A stretch of 64,000 bases of DNA. It comes from Blastobasis lacticolella (Eukaryota > Arthropoda > Insecta > Lepidoptera > Blastobasidae). The position numbers and the translations under genes were made by a program. Every line of letters starts with the position of its first letter. Position 1 is the stretch's first letter. The stretch is taken from positions 4,174,001-4,238,000 of the forward strand of contig LR990068.1 in assembly GCA_905147135.1 (NCBI GenBank). Direction: 5' to 3'. This document shows positions 53,680 to 64,000 of the stretch, in pieces. The notes beneath the pieces were generated by a model. It saw nothing but the letters and a program-made list of their open reading frames with translations, was not told where the DNA came from and did not search any database.

Positions 53680-53952
53680 ATGTGTGGTGTCCGGCCATAG
53701 AAATAAATACCCGAAGTCATTGTGTCCGGCAGAGTAGAATATCACCAACCGCTTTTACTATACTGGTGGATATCATACAAGCGGCGACTAATGTTTTCGA
53801 GAATAAAGATCAAGAGTCTCCTTAGGTTGGTAAATTGGCAGCAGTGTTTTCCATTGTTACATTTATAGCACTGCGATCTCCATTAACTTATCCTTTCGTG
53901 GGTGAAGCCCTAAGTTCTGCAGTGGACTGTCATGGTCTGTGATGATGAGGGT
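53680..53952 (+). repeat. Family C copy
   Basis: TATGTGTGGTGTCCGGCCAT to GGTCTGTGATGATGAG with a ~28-bp insertion near the 5' end. Confidence 0.75.
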
Positions 53953-54164
53953 AGGACTGTCAGGCGTGAGCAGTCCGCCTGGGTGAGTGCCACCGCATTA
54001 TCAAATTGTACCGCCAAGCAACAATGCAAGCATTGTTGTGTTTCGATTTGAAAGATATGGTGGCCAGCACAAATACAAGCATGAGGCATTTCATTTTAGT
54101 CCCAAGTGCCCCTCAATGTGATCGTAATGAGCATTCGTGCTTCAATCGCAATGTGCTCTAGCCC

Positions 54165-54350
54165 CAACAATGAGCCGTTTTCAAGGCTCGCTTCCTTCAA
54201 ATATTGATAGATGGCGCGCACCAACGTCTGACGACATTTATTTCAATGCAATTCATTTTAGAACCATTGATTTAACATTTTTTAAATGTCAGTGCTCCTT
54301 TACAAATTGTTTTATCGATTTCTGGTCGACCTGAAGATAAAGCTGTGTAA
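54165..54350. repeat. Repeat shared with 18655-19075
   Basis: AATGAGCCGTTTTCAAGGCT to AAGATAAAGCTGTGTAACTT. This copy is uninterrupted. Confidence 0.6.
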
Positions 54351-54670
54351 CTTTATGTCCGCCTTTATACCTCATCTTCATTGAAGTTTAAATTATGTAA
54401 TAAATAAACTTTAGGTTGGCATGGTAGCATTTTAACAAATATTAAATTATAGCTAACGTTTTAACGCGGTATAATTTATTCTGAAGCAATAAATGGTGAC
54501 AGTCACACATATGATTTGACATGTAACTACAACAACAGATCCATATAGTCTAAATATTATAATAATGTTTGAATCCATAGAGCGCGCCATCGGCGAAAAC
54601 GGCTTACTTAATTCGAGGATCAACCCCATTAACACAAGTAAATACAAACAACAACATAAATATAAACAAA

Positions 54671-54676
54671 TTTATT
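54671..54676 (-). promoter_or_regulatory. Putative polyadenylation signal AATAAA
   Basis: AATAAA on the minus strand, 52 bases after the stop codon of the tryptophan-repeat gene. Position fits a short 3' UTR. Confidence 0.5.
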
Positions 54677-54727
54677 AACTTTGTGTGTGTTTTGTGTTAT
54701 TTCTAACTAAAACTAGTAGGTATTAAC

Positions 54728-56940
54728 TCATTTATCTACTTCTTCGTACACTGTTTTCTTTCCTCTGTACGGGATTGGTGTTCCTATCCCTTCTGGCGCA
54801 CCTTGTCTGTGTACATTGCGAATTGGTCTGTCATAGTCATAATCTCTGTGTTGCTTCTTCTTTGGTGGAGGAGTATCAAAGTCCCACTTTGGAGACGACT
54901 TCTTGGGCTTAGGCTTGCCATAGTCATAGTCGGAAAACTTTTCTATTTTCTTATTGTTATTACTACTTCCTTCGTAATGCATATTATTATTATTATTGCT
55001 ATTGCTATTACCTTCGTGATGCATATTATTGTTGCTATTGTGGACTGGAAAGTCTTCCTTATTGGATAAGGCTTTCTTGGGCGTATCATCCTCATGACGA
55101 ACGACGTTCGTGAATGTTTTCTTCCGCTCGTGCGGATCGTCTGGTTTAGAGAGTCTGTCCCGATCTTTTTTGGTCGGTTTATCCCAGTCGTCTCTCTTAG
55201 TTGGCTTGTCCCAATCATCTTTTTTGGTCGGTTTATCCCAATCATCTTTATTCGTCGGCTTGTCCCAGTCGCCTACCTTAGTGGGCTTGTCCCAATCAGT
55301 TTTCTTAGACGGCGGCTTATTCCAATCAATCTTTTTGTTAGTTCTCTCGTAATTATCTTTAGTGTCCCAAAGGTCTCTTTTAATGTTTCTCTCTAGTAAC
55401 ACTTTCTTATTGCGTCTATCCCAATCGTCTCGTTTGGACTTGTGCCAGTTATTCTTGTCAGGCTTATCCCCGTCGTCATTATTCTTTGACCTAGTTCTGT
55501 CCCCGTCATCGTCCACATTTGGTTTATGCCAGTTTTCATTGTCATTTGGTCTGCTCCAGTCATCTTTTTTGTGTGACTTATCCCACTCATCTTTCTTATG
55601 ATGCTCGTCCAAATCGTCTTTCTTGTGAGGCTCGTCCCAGTCATTCTTCTTGTGAGGCTCGTCCCACTCATCTTTCTTGTGGGGTTCGGCCCACTCATCT
55701 TTCTTGTGGGGCTCGTCCCACTCGTCTTTATTATATGGTTTGTTCCGTTTATCTTTCGGCTTAGGTTTCTCCCATTCATTATTTTTATGCTCTTTGTCCC
55801 ATTCGTTGTTCTTGGGTTCTTGTTCTTTGTCCCAATCACTTTTCTTGGGTTCTTCTTCATCTTCTTCTTCATGTGATGGTTTGCCCCAAATGTAATGTTT
55901 TGTGAATACTTGTTTATTCCAGTCCTCGTTAATTTCCTGCCGCTTTTCCGATTTTGAAATTGGATGATCTTCCGCTTCTTCACTTTTGTGACTCCAGTCT
56001 TCATTCTTATTCTCTTGGCTCCATTTCTCAGGTTTCTTCTGTTTTGAGAATACTTTTTTGTGCCTATTCCTAGCTTCGTATCTATCATTTCTTAGTCTTT
56101 CTTGTTTACCCCAGTTATTATTTATATGACCATGGTTGCCTCTTATAGGGTCGCGGACGTTTTTATTGCGATATTTTTTCACATTGAAGTCATTCCTTTC
56201 AGGCGGCAGCTCATCCTCCCTTTGGTGAATAATAAACCTATCTTGTTTCTCATGCTCTCGATTATTCGTTTTAGACGGTGGCTCGTAATTATTTTTAGGT
56301 AGGTTGTGTTCGACCCAGCCTTCTTTTTGTTTTTCATATATGTTGTTGTTACCCCTTTCTGGAACACTAGTTTGTATACCAATCTTGTTCCGAGGTTTGA
56401 TCCAATTGATATTTCTATGTCTTTCGTCGTTTGTACTATACTTGTCATTGGTGTCTACTTCATACTTATTATTACCTTGAATCTCTTCGTTAGGTCCGCC
56501 TAATAGTTTGTTTTGTTGATTCCAGTTTTCTTTTGTCCGGCCTTCGATGTCAACTTTGTGATCCCAATTCTCATTTGGCTTGCCATTATCGCCCCGACCC
56601 TCTCCTCCTTTGCCTTTCCAAGCTTCTATTTGGCTATATCTCCCCCTGGCTTCCCAGTGATGCCTATCTTCATCGTCCACTGCTTTCATCTGTTGCGACT
56701 CTTCATTGCGTTCATTATAAGATCCTCTTGGTTCCACTATGTCCGGTCTGCCATAATCGACTGTGACCTGTTCATACCCTTTGGGGTGCCAATCACTTTT
56801 CAATTCAGTTTCGTCATCACCCTCTTCTTCATCTTCAGTATCTTCGTTCTCGCGAACGTAATTGTCATATTTTTTTGATTGAGGGTCGACGACCTCCTTG
56901 TTCATGTCCTCCAAGTTCAGTAAAGTTAAGTCTGAATGCA
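54728..56940 (-). CDS. Tryptophan-repeat, low-complexity hydrophilic protein, last exon
   Basis: An open exon of 737 codons ending with TGA at 54728-54730. Its 5' edge is the acceptor TTTGTTCCACAG, after which two bases complete a codon with the exon at 58339-58400. The protein is rich in K, D, E, N and R, has no cysteine and no hydrophobic segment. Two blocks of nine-residue repeats stand out: KKDEWDEPH (about residues 405-461, six units) and KKDDWDKPT (about 544-600, six units). Tryptophans spaced every nine residues continue less regularly upstream. An acidic N-terminal part (DTEDEEEGDDETE) and an asparagine run near residue 650 (NSNSNNNNN) complete it. The end is PYRGKKTVYEEVDK. Function unknown; intrinsically disordered by composition. 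The repeats align with nucleotide-level tandem repeats, so the array grew by slippage. Confidence 0.75.
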
Positions 56941-57055
56941 CTGTGGAACAAAATAGTTCAGTTTAGAAATGGTTTACCACCTTGTTTTAGTTGAATCGCT
57001 TCGGCTGCGGGAAGAAAAGTGGGTAGGTAAAGTAGGTAAGATTTTATTTTTATTT

Positions 57056-57600
57056 TTAGGGAACGATACGTCTGAAAACACGTCTGATTTTAGACATAGT
57101 ACTTCGCGACTTTCCTCCGCTATGACACGAGGTATATTGGCACGACCCGGCATCGGCATCTCCAGTACTGTCAATCCGCATTGCAATGAATGCCGTTAAT
57201 TGACAGCACATAATTGATAAGAAGGAGGAACAGAGTCTGGAGTCTGGAGACAGCACCGAGCCTTGCGGGACACCAGCAATAATGTCCAAGCAATGAAGCA
57301 ACAGCCGTCAACTACGACTTTGATGCATCCGCTGGACATAAAGCTACCCACTTGCACAATCCCTCGGAAAGCCCGTATGATTGTAACTTCGATAGAAGAC
57401 CTCTATGCCAGCCCCGATCGAACGCCTTCGCCATAGCTAGGCTAACAGCCAGTGCCTCATCTTGACTGTCAACAGCTAAAGCCCAAAGGTTCCTCACGGC
57501 CCCCCACGACGTCCTCACGGACCCCCCCGACGAACTGTCGAGCGCCCTGAACCTCCTCCTGGAGGCTCAGGATGACTCAACAGAGCCCCTGCCTGCCGTT
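57056..57600 (-). pseudogene. Jockey/CR1-like LINE reverse transcriptase fragment in the intron
   Basis: The minus strand reads DEALAVSLAMAKAFDRGWHR and GLLSKLQSYGLSEGLCKWVA, then in another frame IIAGVPQGSVLSP. Palm blocks A and B of a reverse transcriptase, frameshifted. Same clade as 9770-9996. Confidence 0.8.
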
Positions 57601-58338
57601 TCAGCGGCCCCCTAGGCCCCCAATCCCAATCCACAGCAGCGGGACCCCCTTCTGGGGTCGCTATAATTTCTCCAGCATATGCTCCGTAAGGAGTGACGTT
57701 GAGTGCACCCCGATCCTACGGGGTGTCACATCCGATAAAACCTGAAAAGTCTTTCCGGCTACAGGTGCTCCCAGGGGGTGTTTAGTACGTATACGCCTAG
57801 GGTAGGGGCCCCAACGGTGTGTTAGGTGCACTAGAAGAACGCCGTTGAGCGACAATGTCGGAAATCATATCGACGGCCGCTCAAGAGATCGTGTTCCTCT
57901 AGGTAACTAAGGAGCTGTGTGTTTATAACTCGCCAGCTCTTTCATCTAATAAGACATGACAGCTTTTTAAAGCTGTGTTGTGTGTAGTAAATAGGCATAA
58001 GATCCATTAGATATAAGCTGTGTACCCTTTTATTATGATTCAGTAATAAACATGATGTACAATCGGACCACCTTTTATTCTGCAAGTCCCGTCTCTACAG
58101 TAGTAGAAGGCAAAGTTGAGTGAAAGAGGGGGAAAAGACGGCCAAGCTTTAAATATTGGAAAGATGTGAAAGACAAGTGAACGTAGGTTGTAGTAACACC
58201 TCATCAGGCGGCAGAAATAGATAAGTACTACCGCCTTATCTATTTCTGCCGCCAAGCAACAATGCTTGCATTGTTGTGTTTCGGTTTGACGATCATGATA
58301 ATTCCAGTATCTTTCTTAAAATATTTTTGAGTACTCAC
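57601..58338. other. Intron sequence; no clear feature
   Basis: 57660-57860 has a GC-rich block (CCCCGATCCTACGGGGTGTC) that may be LINE 5' sequence. AAGCAACAATGCTTGCATTG (58253-58275) is a small palindrome that recurs as AAGCAACAATGCAAGCATTG at 54016-54035. Confidence 0.45.
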
Positions 58339-58400
58339 GTTTGTCCCTTCCCATTCCATATCCATCAAAATGGGTTACTGCAATCATTTTTCTAGGATTT
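58339..58400 (-). CDS. Upstream exon of the tryptophan-repeat gene
   Basis: A 62-bp exon with acceptor ATATTTTACAG before 58400 and donor GTGAGT from 58338. It encodes NPRK-MIAVTHFDGYGMGRDK. The last base C joins TG of the next exon to give leucine, so the phases agree. Translation could begin at the internal ATG, which would give a protein without a signal peptide, or further upstream, since one leading base implies a preceding coding exon. I could not find that exon. Confidence 0.6.
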
Positions 58401-58930
58401 CTGTAAAATATAGCGATACGAGTGAAGTAAGGAAGATAATTTTGTCCGGGAAAAACTTGCAGCAGGAACAGATAGTTCAATAAAAGTAAACTTTCATTAA
58501 ATAAGTAGGTACCTGCTATACCTACCTAATTTTTTAGAATTAGTAAGCTCCAACCTCGGGGGTTATATATAAACAAGTTTTTTAACAATAAATATTAACT
58601 TTACTTTACTTTACTTGAATCGCTCGCCACGAATCCGATCGGTCTTCAATTTTGATTTTTGGCATGAACAAATGATTTTTTTTTATCACATTAACGAAAG
58701 AGTTAAGTTCAAAAATTGGCAAAGTCAGCATCATGCATAGAAATACCGATTTTTTCATATTGAATGAATCGAGGTGAGCGATTCAGAAATAGGTCTCCAG
58801 ACCAAATAAGAAAAATAAAGACAGATTTACACGCACACATTCATGAATGAATGATTGTATGAATGATTTACTGTTATTCATTTGGGTCAAAAGGTACCTG
58901 TCTATGAAATTGGCGGTTTTTTGCAAGTAT
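58401..58930. other. No gene; repeat block shared with 42530-42760
   Basis: TCTTCAATTTTGATTTTTGG and AGTCAGCATCATGCATAGAA match 42615-42725. The remainder is AT-rich. Confidence 0.45.
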
Positions 58931-59325
58931 CAACATCTTGGCGTTAACGTCCCGGTTGTGCTCACAAGGGCCCGGGGTCCGCCTTGATCATGATCCAGGA
59001 TTTTCAGATCAGGTAATGAAAATGCTCTATCTTGTGAACAATAAACTGTTAAATAAATACATTAATAAATAAAATGGAGCGACTGCAATCTGACCTCCAT
59101 GACCCTGCTACCATGGGAACATAATCAGATTTGATCATGGTTACACAATCAGTCGCCTGAATGTGCAGGTTTCATCACGATGTTTACTCTCACCGTAAGA
59201 GCATCGGTTAGTATTATCAACTAATGTTAACTCAGAAAAGAGTCATTATCCGCAGCGGGATTCGAACCTGGTACCTCTCGCTTACGGGTCGGATACCCTA
59301 ACCGCTCAGCCACCGACGCTCCTTT
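58930..59325 (-). repeat. SINE-A, full length with a 70-bp insertion
   Basis: From TCTTGGCGTTAACGTCCCGG to the head (GGGATTCGAACCTGGTACCT, GGATACCCTAACCGCTCAGC). An AT-rich insert lies at about 59017-59075 after GATCAGGTAATG. Confidence 0.85.
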
Positions 59326-59329
59326 TCGC

Positions 59330-59654
59330 AAGTATATGTATATTCGGCCAAAGATTTTTAATTATACATGATAATATATCAAAATTAATACTTAATTTCG
59401 AAAATTTTGTATTATTGGATGACATGTCCCTAAAATAAAAAATAAAATTTTTTTTTTCGTAAGTCTATTATAGGTTTGAAAATACGTTTTCAGTTGTCGT
59501 AGGATAGTAGGTCAACATAAACACATCGATTATTTTGATATCAATAAAAAAAATTCTTACTAACTCATTTCCGCTTCGTCTAAAAAAATTTTCATTTGGA
59601 ACTGGGGAGTAAAGATGGTTCTTGAACAGTGGACCTCGATTTCTGGACAAAGAA
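59330..59654. other. No recognisable feature
   Basis: AT-rich with a T-run at 59449-59457; the ORFs there are incidental. Confidence 0.35.
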
Positions 59655-59880
59655 TATTTTTTTATGTAGGTATACTGCAGAAAAACAGGCAAACGGGCCA
59701 CCTGATGGAAAGTGGTGACCGCCGCCGGTATCAGCAACACCAGGGGAGTCACCAATGCGTTGCCCGCCTCTGAAGAGACCTCTATTATACCTCTTGAACG
59801 ATCCCATGTAATGGTCCAAAGGAAACACTGTAGCTGGGAGCTCAGTCCACATCCGAATCGCGAGAGCCCATCCGAAAATG
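59655..59880 (-). pseudogene. LINE type B 3' end
   Basis: The minus strand includes SRFGCGLSSQLQCFLW and, in another frame, MWTELPATVFPLDHYMGSFK, RYNRGLFRGGQRIGD. C-terminal motif plus 3' tail. Confidence 0.7.
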
Positions 59881-60200
59881 GCTGTTTTATAATTTGTAAC
59901 GTGACAATATTATCGTGGACCTCCACGATATAGGGGAGCGGTGGCATGAACGGGACACATATTAAAAGAGATAAGTCAAATAATCGGTAAAATACTCGTA
60001 AGAAACATCTCGAGACGACTACATTAATGCTCTGTGACAACCCCGAAGTACGACCATTCGAAGTAAAATGTCACACTCCTGTTATATTAAATAATTTCCC
60101 CTTCATGCTACCCTATATCATCGATGTCCACGATAACTTTTAAGAGAGGTAGGGCATAGCGGGGTATCTCGTTCGAATTGGAGCCGCCCGACTGGGGAAG
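59881..60200. other. No recognisable feature
   Basis: TCCACGATATAGG near 59920 and ATATCATCGATGTCCACGAT near 60115 resemble each other, but no element could be defined. Confidence 0.35.
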
Positions 60201-60204
60201 TATA

Positions 60205-60440
60205 ATACTCTTTTAAATAGTATTGTGTTTCTGCCGGTGAGTAAGGTTTCCAGTGCTCCATGGGGTGGGGATTTGGCAGTGGAGTGGCATTTGCTTTTTT
60301 GCTGCCAGAGCAACGTATTATAGAGGTGGGCAACGCATGTGCGATACTCTTGGTGTTGCTAATGTCTATAGGCAGTGGTGACCTCTTTCCATCATATGGC
60401 CCGCTTGCCTGTTTGCCTACCGTATGACATAAAAAAAATA
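60205..60440 (+). repeat. LINE type C 3' end
   Basis: TTTTAAATAGTATTGTGTTT to CTTGCCTGTTTGCCTACCGT, then poly-A. Most complete type C copy. Confidence 0.75.
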
Positions 60441-60598
60441 TCGTCACTTTACAAATTATAAAAGAACCCATTGGCATTAATTTCGTTTATCCTGAACGAT
60501 ACTCAGTTAGGCGGTACGAATTTAGTGACGTCATACAATAGGATTGGATCAAGATGGCGGCGTACCTATTATTAGGTGGTACAACAGCTGATGAATGG

Positions 60599-61339
60599 CG
60601 GATACTACACACACGATATATATCGTGATACGTATCGTGATCCATATCGAGTAATATTTTGGATCGCAAGTCGACCCTACACACACGATAAGAATCGTCG
60701 ATATTTTCATTAGTCTGTGCATTCTTTCATTAATTTTGATGGCTGAATAGACTAAGTTGCCAATGCCTAGCCTTAAAAAAAAAGCATTTTTGACGCGTCG
60801 CTGGTGTATATTTACGATTTTTACGTATTTTTACCAAAATGACTGATAAAGCTAGCGTTGCTATAGTATTAGCATAGGATTAAAAAGACGCGTGAAGAGA
60901 AAAAAATGAGTAAAATTATGAGGATGAGGATCTTGTTGACTTTTTATACTTTTATAGTAACTGTCCAGGTCCATAGTGGCCACAGCAGCTTGAAAATAAA
61001 CACAAACAATGAAAATAAATTTGAAATTACGTTATTTATCCGTCAGTTTGACAGAAATGTCGTGATAAATTTCGACTAGATACTAGACGCTCAATATATA
61101 TCGCACGATAGTTGATACAGATCGTAGATTTCTGGATTTTCGGAAATCCTGTGATCCGTATCACGATTCGTGATACTCTAGGCTACACACTCGATAAATA
61201 TCGTGATCCTGCGTGTATCACGATAAATATCGTGTGTGTAGTATCCGCCTATCACGATTCGTGATACTCTAGGCTACATACTCGATAAATATCGTGATTC
61301 TGCGTGAATCACGATATATATCGTGTGTGTAGTATCCGC
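60599..61339. mobile_element. DNA element with GCGGATACTACACACACGAT ends
   Basis: GCGGATACTACACACACGAT (continuing ATATATCGTGAT) at the left is inverted at the right end, with many ATATCGTGAT motifs. The right end is duplicated in tandem (61165-61252 and 61253-61339). A 54-codon ORF (60918-61079, plus strand) begins MRMRILLTFYTFIVTVQVHS, signal-peptide-like, but has no family. No duplication fixed. Confidence 0.7.
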
Positions 61340-61477
61340 TTATGGTGAGTGCTCCATCGACAAGAGTCCAACTCTTGGATTTATGATGGTGATGTTTAAA
61401 TGTTTGTGCCAACAAAAACGAAACAAATTGTTCCTTAGCTAAGTAGGTGTTTAAGACGATATGGTTTTGAAATATGG

Positions 61478-61732
61478 TTTTGTGGTGTGTGGTGCCGCCA
61501 CCTCAAAGAATAGCACCACCCCATCTCTTCCCGTGGGTGTCGTAAGAGGCGACTAAGGGACAAATCCGAAAGGTGGGCAGCAGCATCTTTCTGGGTAGAT
61601 TTACATCAACTGCACTGCGATCTCCAACCCGCCTGCCAAGCGTGGAGATTATGGCAATGACCTCCCCTTTCGTGGGAGAGGCCCGAAGTCCTGCAGTGGA
61701 CTGTTATGGGCTGTGATGGTGGTTTTGAAAAA
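61478..61732 (+). repeat. Family C copy, diverged 5' end
   Basis: GTGTGTGGTGCCGCCACCTC to GTTATGGGCTGTGATGGTGG. Confidence 0.75.
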
Positions 61733-61734
61733 TG

Positions 61735-62030
61735 TATCGGTATCCGAGCCCTACTAAATAGAATAGAATAAGAGGACGATAAGTCCGCATAGAAATATAA
61801 AATAAAAATCTCTTTTTAAACGTTAGAGAACGTCATTCATAAAAGTCATAACAAACAAATTGTTTTCTGTAGGATTGTTTCCTTTCGTCGGTTATGACAA
61901 ATTTTATAAAATAATGGGCAAAACAATTACTAAACAATTAATAAGGCTGACGAAACGTTAGCGAACTCCACGCCAACGAAATGGAAATACTGCGGTGGAT
62001 GTGCGGAAATACGCGACTCGATCGACGATC
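61735..62030. other. AT-rich, ends in RTE sequence
   Basis: AGAACGTCATTC.TAAAAGTCATAACAAACAA near 61825 also occurs at 48555-48590, a low-copy repeat; 61940-62030 reads GCGAACTCCACGCCAACGAA, already part of the RTE copy. GGACTTATCGTGGTCCTATT recurs at 48835 and 62535. Confidence 0.45.
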
Positions 62031-62345
62031 GTGTAGGTACGTAACGAGTACATCCGTGGCAGCCTTGGCGTGAGGGATATCGCAGATAAGATCGGGGAGG
62101 CTCGTCTGCGCTGGTTTGGTCACGTGTTGCGTAAGCCTCAGGGATACGTGGGAAATAGGTGCCTGAATCTGCCGGAATCAGGAAAGAGGCTCCGTAGGCG
62201 ACCCAAGAAGCGAGGGATTGACATCGCTGAGTCGAATGCGACAACCAACGGCTTACGACGAGGGGGATGCCTTCGGGCGAAGTGGAGAAGATTGAGTAGG
62301 AAAGTGGACCTTGGCAGAGGCCGGGATAAGCGCTAGGACGATGAT
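61945..62345 (+). pseudogene. RTE LINE C-terminus with GAT tail
   Basis: ADETLANSTPTKWKYCGGCA-like start with frameshifts, then GVRDIADKIGEARLRWFGHV, LRKPQGYVGNRCLNLPESGK and LSRKVDLGRGRDKR, ending in GGACGATGATGATGATGA. It retains LRWFGHV, where the copy at 9997 reads LRYHFGHV. Confidence 0.85.
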
Positions 62346-62349
62346 GATG

Positions 62350-62675
62350 ATGAATGGGCAAAACAATTAAAAAGGAAGTGCAGGAGATAATTTTCAGCAT
62401 TATTAATAATTTTGACGAACTAAAAGTACAAGTTCAAGCTGCAAATAACTGAATGTTTATAAGCAAGACTGGACAGATTATCCAATCGATATTGCCATAT
62501 CCACTTTATAATTTTTACTACTGTCTGACAATAAGGACTTATCGTGGTCCTATTCTAACAGTGACGTCTTCGCCGGGTCAGACGAATTTTTGGTACACTT
62601 ACATTTTATTTATTCCGCGTCTGAAAGTGTTCTTGAATCTGTAAATGAGTAGGTAGGTACTTGAGTAATATACCT
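62350..62675. repeat. Low-copy repeat shared with 48590-48860
   Basis: AATTAAAAAGGAAGTGC, ATTGCCATATCCACTTT, and GGACTTATCGTGGTCCTATT occur in the same order at 48650-48860. An RTE tail lies inside this copy, splitting it from 61825-61935. No ORF. Confidence 0.6.
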
Positions 62676-62679
62676 ACGA

Positions 62680-63170
62680 GCGGATGAGCATCGATGGCTG
62701 AGTGCTTAAGGTATCAGACGCGTAAGCGAGAGGTACCGGGTTCGAATACCACTGCGGCCATGTACCAATGACTCTTTTCTGAGTTAAATAGTTGAATACT
62801 AACCGATGCTCTTACGGTGAGAGAAGACATTGTTATGAAACCTGCACATTTGGTGGGTTCCCCTCTGCTGCGTCACTAGGTAGGTTTCTCCAAATCGAAC
62901 ACAAATTTCGAAGACAAATATCTTACAAAATAAATACTAAAACTAGTCTGTTACAGATATTGTTACTAACACTATGGATGTGTCTGTCTGAAATAAAAAA
63001 TTTCAATTTTAATTTCTAAGTTGGTCACGTTCCCTGTTAACTGCGTCACGTCAGATGTCAGTCGCTTTACTGTAATTATCTGATCTGCCTGAAATCCTGG
63101 ATCATGGTCAGAGGGAGCACGGGCCTTCGAGTGCGGAGCACAACCGGGACATTAACGCCAAGATAATTTA
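62680..63170 (+). repeat. SINE-A, full length with an internal insertion
   Basis: Head GCATCGATGGCTGAGTGCTT and GGTACCGGGTTCGAATACC, body to CCTGCACATT (62850), an insert of roughly 160 bp, then CAGATGTCAGTCGC to GGGACATTAACGCCAAGATA. Confidence 0.8.
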
Positions 63171-64000
63171 TTTTTATTAAAACTAAAGGCACGTTGCCAA
63201 CGGCTGCTGCTGTAACAAACGCTCCGATGTGGCTGGATCCGACCGTGGCCGTGTGGCAGTGGCGTAGCATAGGTCACTAGCACCCGGTGCGGATTCCAAA
63301 TTTGCCACCCTCTTATTTTTGTATACCATTATAAAAAATTTGGGGCATGGTAAAAAGAGTACTTTTATTGATTAACACTAACTTGAAAAGTGAAATTAAC
63401 ATTTTTTGACATAGAGTAGAAGGTAGAATATCACTTAGAAAAATTACAGAGAAAACGTAATACAATAATGGAGAAATCGCCTACTTCACGAACGCTCTTT
63501 TGCGCACGAGTATCATTCTAACCTCAACTCCTCAACTGAAAGATTAAAATTTAACTTTTCTAGTCTTCCTTTCAGCAAAGTTTTTGATCACACTTTCAAT
63601 ATCGATTGCATGTGCCAGTGTGAGTATCTCGTTCGTACACTGCACACGTTCCAGCGTTTCAGTCCACGTACAGTCGAGTTGACAATTGTTTTGTTGTCTT
63701 CCATTCGTTTTGTTAATTTTCTGTTGAGTATTTTTTTATTTTTGGTTTTTGTTACTAATACAAATCTGTACGTAATAGGTATTAAAAATAGTTAATATGT
63801 ATCTACCCACCTATATTACGAATACCATTTTGTAAAGTTTGGTAGTTAGATATTATATGTATATTTATTTGGCATGTTACTATTTTCGTTCCGATTGTAC
63901 CTGCGCGCACCGGCGCTCGCAGCTAGGTAACAACAAAAAAAATTACGAAAAAAACACTGAAAGAAATTAACTTGTTTTTATATTTTAATTTTTTTTTCTA
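63171..64000. other. No supported gene
   Basis: 63205-63245 is a scrap of the 12023 MITE family (ACGCTCCGATGTGGCTGGAT). ORFs here are short and hydrophobic without support. The window ends in AT-rich sequence. Confidence 0.4.

Noticed and set aside
55094..56878. Hydrophobic ORFs on the plus strand opposite the tryptophan-repeat exon
   Set aside because: They are antisense shadows of the codons for K, D, E and N and follow the same repeats.

Overview
This window is nuclear DNA of an insect, most probably a moth or butterfly. The basis is the mix of AT-rich intergenic sequence, spliced genes, tRNA-derived SINEs with long shared bodies, RTE- and Jockey/CR1-type LINE remnants, and dense small DNA transposons; the lepidopteran assignment rests on familiarity with these repeat types and is an inference. 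There is no operon structure, phage or CRISPR. By eye more than half of the window is transposable-element (TE) sequence, much of it nested.

Three host genes can be supported, all on the minus strand. (1) Four ankyrin-repeat exons (32628-32733, 20188-20363, 19194-19306, 12564-12719) with matching splice phases join into part of an NF-kappaB/IkappaB-type ankyrin domain (Relish-like or Cactus-like), spread over 20 kb of TE-filled introns. (2) A single large exon at 37364-38643 encodes an unrecognised secretory-looking protein with nine N-glycosylation sequons and a dibasic cluster, but no ATG in front of its hydrophobic leader. (3) Two exons (58339-58400 and 54728-56940) encode a very hydrophilic, cysteine-free protein with two blocks of nine-residue tryptophan repeats. 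No functional link between the three is visible.

Repeat names used here are my own labels. SINE-A is a tRNA-derived SINE (head contains TGGCCGAGTGGTTAAGG, tail of ATT or GAT triplets). SINE-B is a second tRNA-derived SINE (B box GGTTCGATTCC, 3' part contains TTTGGGGCTAGATGGCGC). Family C is a ~250 bp repeat with a GAT-triplet tail. Family D is a ~410 bp TA-flanked element with ends ATGAGCAGTTTTCC. LINE types A, B and C are 3' ends of Jockey/CR1-like LINEs that carry the motif RTxRxWNELP or related tails.

Layout: 1-12 kb holds SINEs, a LINE split by a mariner-like element that is itself split by a hAT element, a Helitron, and a 5'-truncated RTE LINE with a chimeric ORF. 12-33 kb holds the ankyrin exons with nested hAT, Tc1/mariner-like and fold-back elements, including a 1.7 kb palindrome. 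33-48 kb holds the secretory gene, LINE remnants, a Harbinger-like element filled by a GGTCCTGG-type minisatellite, and Family D copies. 48-64 kb holds a TA-flanked 1.7 kb element, the tryptophan-repeat gene, LINE debris and a last set of SINEs.

The most informative content is the set of nested insertions. Several undescribed-looking non-autonomous DNA transposon families can be delimited to the base because they interrupt a known repeat and leave clean target-site duplications (TSDs). I found no multi-gene system that I would call a new biological pathway.
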